Source: Nitrosotalea sp. (lineage in GTDB: Archaea; Thermoproteota; Nitrososphaeria; Nitrososphaerales; Nitrosopumilaceae). Taken from it: DNA of 16,155 nucleotides. The stretch lies in the NCBI GenBank assembly GCA_023252335.1, contig JAJPEA010000030.1, positions 1 through 16,155 of the forward strand. The letters run 5' to 3'. Each line of letters opens with the position of its first letter. The stretch's first letter is position 1. Below, in pieces: positions 13,180 to 16,155 of the stretch. A program made the position numbers and the translations under genes. The notes below the pieces were generated by a model. That model was not told where the DNA came from. It ran no database searches and saw nothing but the letters and a program-made list of their open reading frames with translations.

Positions 13180-16155
13180 TTATTTGGTCGTATAGGTGAC
13201 CTGGTAATAGAATTTAGTCACTTGGTCTTTTTTGATTATTTGAACGCCCCATTGTCCATCAGGGATTACGTCACCAGCATGTGCAGGTATGATGCTAAAT
13301 TGTTCTATTCTTCCCCCAGTTCCAGAATATCCTACAAGATATCCCATGCCGTTAACTGTTACAGACTGGTACGCTCCACCTGCCTGGATGGTAGAGCCGG
13401 ATACTTTACAATCAGAGTCTGGGCCAATGACACATGTTCCATCTTGTGAGCTCACCTTGAGACTAACAGAGTTTACGTCACTTGGTTTTACAAGTAAAAG
13501 GCCATCAATTTCTCGTGGATAGTATGTTGCATTTCCAGTTTGTGTAGCACCAAGATTTATTGCAACAACAGACTGGGAAATTTGGTTTGCTTTTGTGACA
13601 AACGTATTGGCAGTCTTGTGTTTTTGTGTTGGCCCTATGGTATATGGAGCAGTTGTTGGTGGAGAAGTAGTGTTGGTTTGATTCATCCCAGAAGGCGGTA
13701 TTATAGTATGTGTTTGGTTCAGGATTGGAATTGTACTTGCTGGTAGTTGGTTTACTATGTCAAAGTATGCATTGTATGTCCCAAATGGAACCTGTGCAAT
13801 GATGGTGTAATTTCCAAGTGGTGCATTGCTTGGGATTTTATAATTATATGTAAAGGATCCAAATTGATCAAATGGTACAGTGACTGTAGGAATTATCTTA
13901 CCGCTACTTGATGTAATTTGACCTTCGCTGATTGTCGTATCATTTGCAATACCAAATGCAAGATCTACTGTATTTACAGAGACTATACTGCTTGTTCTTC
14001 CAGTGACAAGTACAGTTTGTCCCGGAAGGTACTTGTCAGAATCAGTAGTCATGAATACATGCAACCCAGTAGAAGTTGTTGATTCAAACGGATCAGATAC
14101 ACTAAATGAAGAAATTATTGTATTTGCAAGATACTGGACATACAACTTGTAGACTCCGGCATTCCAGATGCCAATGTGAAATGGTACGGTAGCATAGTAC
14201 TGACCACCTTGGTTGACATTTGCAGTACCTCGGTAAATCTCTTGGCCAGTGCTAGAATAAATCATAATTTGAACCCCAGTGTTGGTACCCTCAGATGCGG
14301 CATTTTGTGTTGGAATCACTTCTCCCCAGATCTTGGCTACGTCTGTTGAAGTATAGTTTGTCTTGTCAGTCATTACTATGAGAGGTGCAATGTCTTGGTT
14401 TGGTTGTGGGTTCTTTGATACCTGGAAGTACAGGTCAGCGTTTGCAGTAGCTGATGTTATTTGTATGTGATAAATTCCATACACGTTGATACTAGGATCA
14501 GATACAGGAGAAGCAGACCTGTCAGTAAGTATTTGAGAACCCTGGTTTGCAGTGCTTGCTACTGTCCAAATCCATGAAAACTGTCCATTGTTGATAGCAA
14601 GTGGTGAGGATATTTGTTCCCCGTCAGGCTTGGTCAATGTCAATGTAAATGATGATGCACTTGTTTTAGATGAAATGTTTCCAGTCAACCGTACCAGGTC
14701 TCCTATTCCATAGACCTTTTTGTCAGTGCTTGCAGCAATTGCGCCCTGCGAGCCTGTTCCAAGCGGGTCATAGACTGTAAATGTTGTAGAGGCAGTCATG
14801 CTAAGATACGATGCCTTGAGCATGTATGTACCTGGAGAATACGCCCCTGTTTGAATAATTTGTTGAATTTGATAGTGACCGTTAGCACTAGGGAATGCAG
14901 AATAGGACAAGGCATTTGCCTGTGCAGTTGGCGCGGTTTGGTTGCCACTCAATGTTGAGATGTTGGCATGCAAGCTACCAGTAGAGGTAATTGGCAGACC
15001 TGTTGAATTGAATACTTGAATGCTCACACCCACTCCAGAGTTTTGGGTGGAGAGTTGTATTGGATGCAAGATTTGGCCAGATATTGTTATCTGGTCCCCT
15101 ATAGCGTACAAACTCTTGTCTGTAGTAATGGTAAATGGGGCAGAGGATGTTACAGTGCCATTGTATGTAGATGGATCCTGCACAACAACAAAGTCAGACT
15201 CGGCACTACCTTGTGGGATTGAAACTACAGCCCTATAGCTTCCCAGGCTATTTGAAGTTCCAGCAAGTGTAAACTGGTACGAGAATGTATTATCAGATTT
15301 TAGATTAACCTGGGTATTGATATTTACAGAATTTGTAAGACTGGTACTACCAGTTGTCCCACTTGAAGTACCTGTCTGGATTATCTGTAAAGTTGGATTT
15401 AGTCCAACATTTTGCAATCCTTGGAGTAGTGTACCTCCTGTCAGTGTGACTGTGGCACCAGGGCCATACACTGACTTGTCAGATGATATCATTATCGGAT
15501 TTGTTTGTGTCTTGGCAGGAACAATCACAAATGCTGTAGTGGCAGATGCACCGCCATAAGTTGCACTCACTCGATATATACCATAAGTGGGATTTACTCC
15601 ATTGATTAGCAACCCAGAGCTACCAGTGCTGCGCTGATATGGATTTGCAGAAGTTATTTTTCCATTAGAATCTGGAAACAAGTTTCCTTGATATATCAAG
15701 ACATTTGTTGGATCAAAGACCTTGTACTGGACAGGAGTGAGTGGAATTACAGTTGAAACGGTTCCCAGCAAAATAATAGGCTGCGAGGTGGTGTAGTTGG
15801 AGTGATCTGTTGATATAGCAAGTGTTGTTGACGCGGCTTGTGCAGGCGGAACAAATGCTGCAGAGTGTAATGTAAAGGTAGTTGATTTTTGCATTCCACC
15901 ATATGATGCAGATACAGTGTATGTTCCTTCAGAAAATCCCAGTACCTGATCAGTCTTGACAGATTGTGAGAACTTGAGATCATTTCCAGGATATAGTGAA
16001 AATGTTTGCTTGAACCCTTGTGGACCAGACAAAACCACGTTAGCAGTTTGAGGAATAGAAGATACCGTAGAACTCATGACAAGTTGTGATACTGTGCCAC
16101 TAATGTTTACAAAGTCTCCAAAGGTATAGCTTGACTTGTCAGTTGATACAGTCAT
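13180..16155 (-). CDS. Giant secreted surface protein with repeated beta-sandwich domains, 5' end outside window
   Basis: At least 991 residues; the frame is open to the window edge. An ATG lies exactly at the edge, but it falls in a repeat and has no signal peptide, so the real start is outside. Seven repeats begin with a (S/T)DK-x-x-Y-x-x-G-like motif at residues 5, 116, 225, 345, 477, 596 and 704, each followed by a strand such as VTLTG or ITISG and ending with a GTY-x-VSASY-x-x-x-x-x-TTF strand. They are about 110-130 residues long and resemble macroglobulin MG2 or Ig-like domains of archaeal cell-surface proteins. A Pro/Thr/Asn linker (802-848) leads to a distinct C-terminal domain (855-991) with two cysteines (C908, C916) that could form a disulfide. 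There is no C-terminal membrane helix. Many NxS/T sequons suggest heavy glycosylation. Likely role: adhesion or S-layer association, by inference. Confidence 0.85.
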   Translation of the reverse strand: MTVSTDKSSYTFGDFVNISGTVSQLVMSSTVSSIPQTANVVLSGPQGFKQTFSLYPGNDLKFSQSVKTDQVLGFSEGTYTVSASYGGMQKSTTFTLHSAAFVPPAQAASTTLAISTDHSNYTTSQPIILLGTVSTVIPLTPVQYKVFDPTNVLIYQGNLFPDSNGKITSANPYQRSTGSSGLLINGVNPTYGIYRVSATYGGASATTAFVIVPAKTQTNPIMISSDKSVYGPGATVTLTGGTLLQGLQNVGLNPTLQIIQTGTSSGTTGSTSLTNSVNINTQVNLKSDNTFSYQFTLAGTSNSLGSYRAVVSIPQGSAESDFVVVQDPSTYNGTVTSSAPFTITTDKSLYAIGDQITISGQILHPIQLSTQNSGVGVSIQVFNSTGLPITSTGSLHANISTLSGNQTAPTAQANALSYSAFPSANGHYQIQQIIQTGAYSPGTYMLKASYLSMTASTTFTVYDPLGTGSQGAIAASTDKKVYGIGDLVRLTGNISSKTSASSFTLTLTKPDGEQISSPLAINNGQFSWIWTVASTANQGSQILTDRSASPVSDPSINVYGIYHIQITSATANADLYFQVSKNPQPNQDIAPLIVMTDKTNYTSTDVAKIWGEVIPTQNAASEGTNTGVQIMIYSSTGQEIYRGTANVNQGGQYYATVPFHIGIWNAGVYKLYVQYLANTIISSFSVSDPFESTTSTGLHVFMTTDSDKYLPGQTVLVTGRTSSIVSVNTVDLAFGIANDTTISEGQITSSSGKIIPTVTVPFDQFGSFTYNYKIPSNAPLGNYTIIAQVPFGTYNAYFDIVNQLPASTIPILNQTHTIIPPSGMNQTNTTSPPTTAPYTIGPTQKHKTANTFVTKANQISQSVVAINLGATQTGNATYYPREIDGLLLVKPSDVNSVSLKVSSQDGTCVIGPDSDCKVSGSTIQAGGAYQSVTVNGMGYLVGYSGTGGRIEQFSIIPAHAGDVIPDGQWGVQIIKKDQVTKFYYQVTYTTK

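Overview
The window is a piece of an archaeal chromosome, almost certainly from the Thaumarchaeota (Nitrososphaerota, ammonia-oxidising archaea). The evidence is an archaeal Sec61-beta, an aIF1 (SUI1) gene, a DUF2070 membrane protein, a CofD-CofC pair for coenzyme F420, a Tsr3 rRNA-modification gene, an archaeal-type RNase P RNA and very large secreted proteins built of repeated beta-sandwich domains. Promoters are archaeal: an AT-rich TATA-like box lies about 22-29 nt before most start codons, so many transcripts look leaderless. A Nitrosotalea-like origin is possible but is only a guess.

Layout. 1-1973 (minus, cut by the window edge) is a secreted family-5 solute-binding protein whose halves appear in reversed order. 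2020-2697 (plus) is a small Mrr-like PD-(D/E)xK nuclease-fold protein. The two diverge from one shared TATA box. 4594-2694 (minus) is a two-gene operon: a 54-residue Sec61-beta followed by DUF2070, joined by an ATGA overlap. Upstream, also on minus, is a zinc-ribbon protein of the p27 autoantigen family. Divergent from it, aIF1 and a CPBP-family membrane protease (plus, 5050-6356) overlap by four bases. CofD and CofC (minus, 7961-6353) overlap by eight bases and converge on the protease.

8036-9190 (plus) is a secreted protein of unknown function with a C-terminal membrane anchor. It converges on the RNase P RNA gene (minus, about 9497-9218), which no protein track shows. 9659-11989 (plus) is an APC-family permease with a cytoplasmic tail of two Usp-like domains. 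12005-12634 is a 630-bp MITE-like mobile element with 51-bp inverted ends and an 8-bp target duplication; it carries no transposase but holds one plausible small gene. It sits exactly between the permease and tsr3 (minus, 13133-12636). From 13180 to the right edge (minus) is the C-terminal part of a giant surface protein with seven visible repeats.

Overall this is compact core chromosome (translation, secretion, rRNA and tRNA processing, F420) with envelope and transport genes and one recent small insertion. I see no CRISPR array, prophage or defence cluster. The best candidates for something new are the permuted binding protein, the coupled Sec61-beta/DUF2070 pair and the MITE with its passenger gene.
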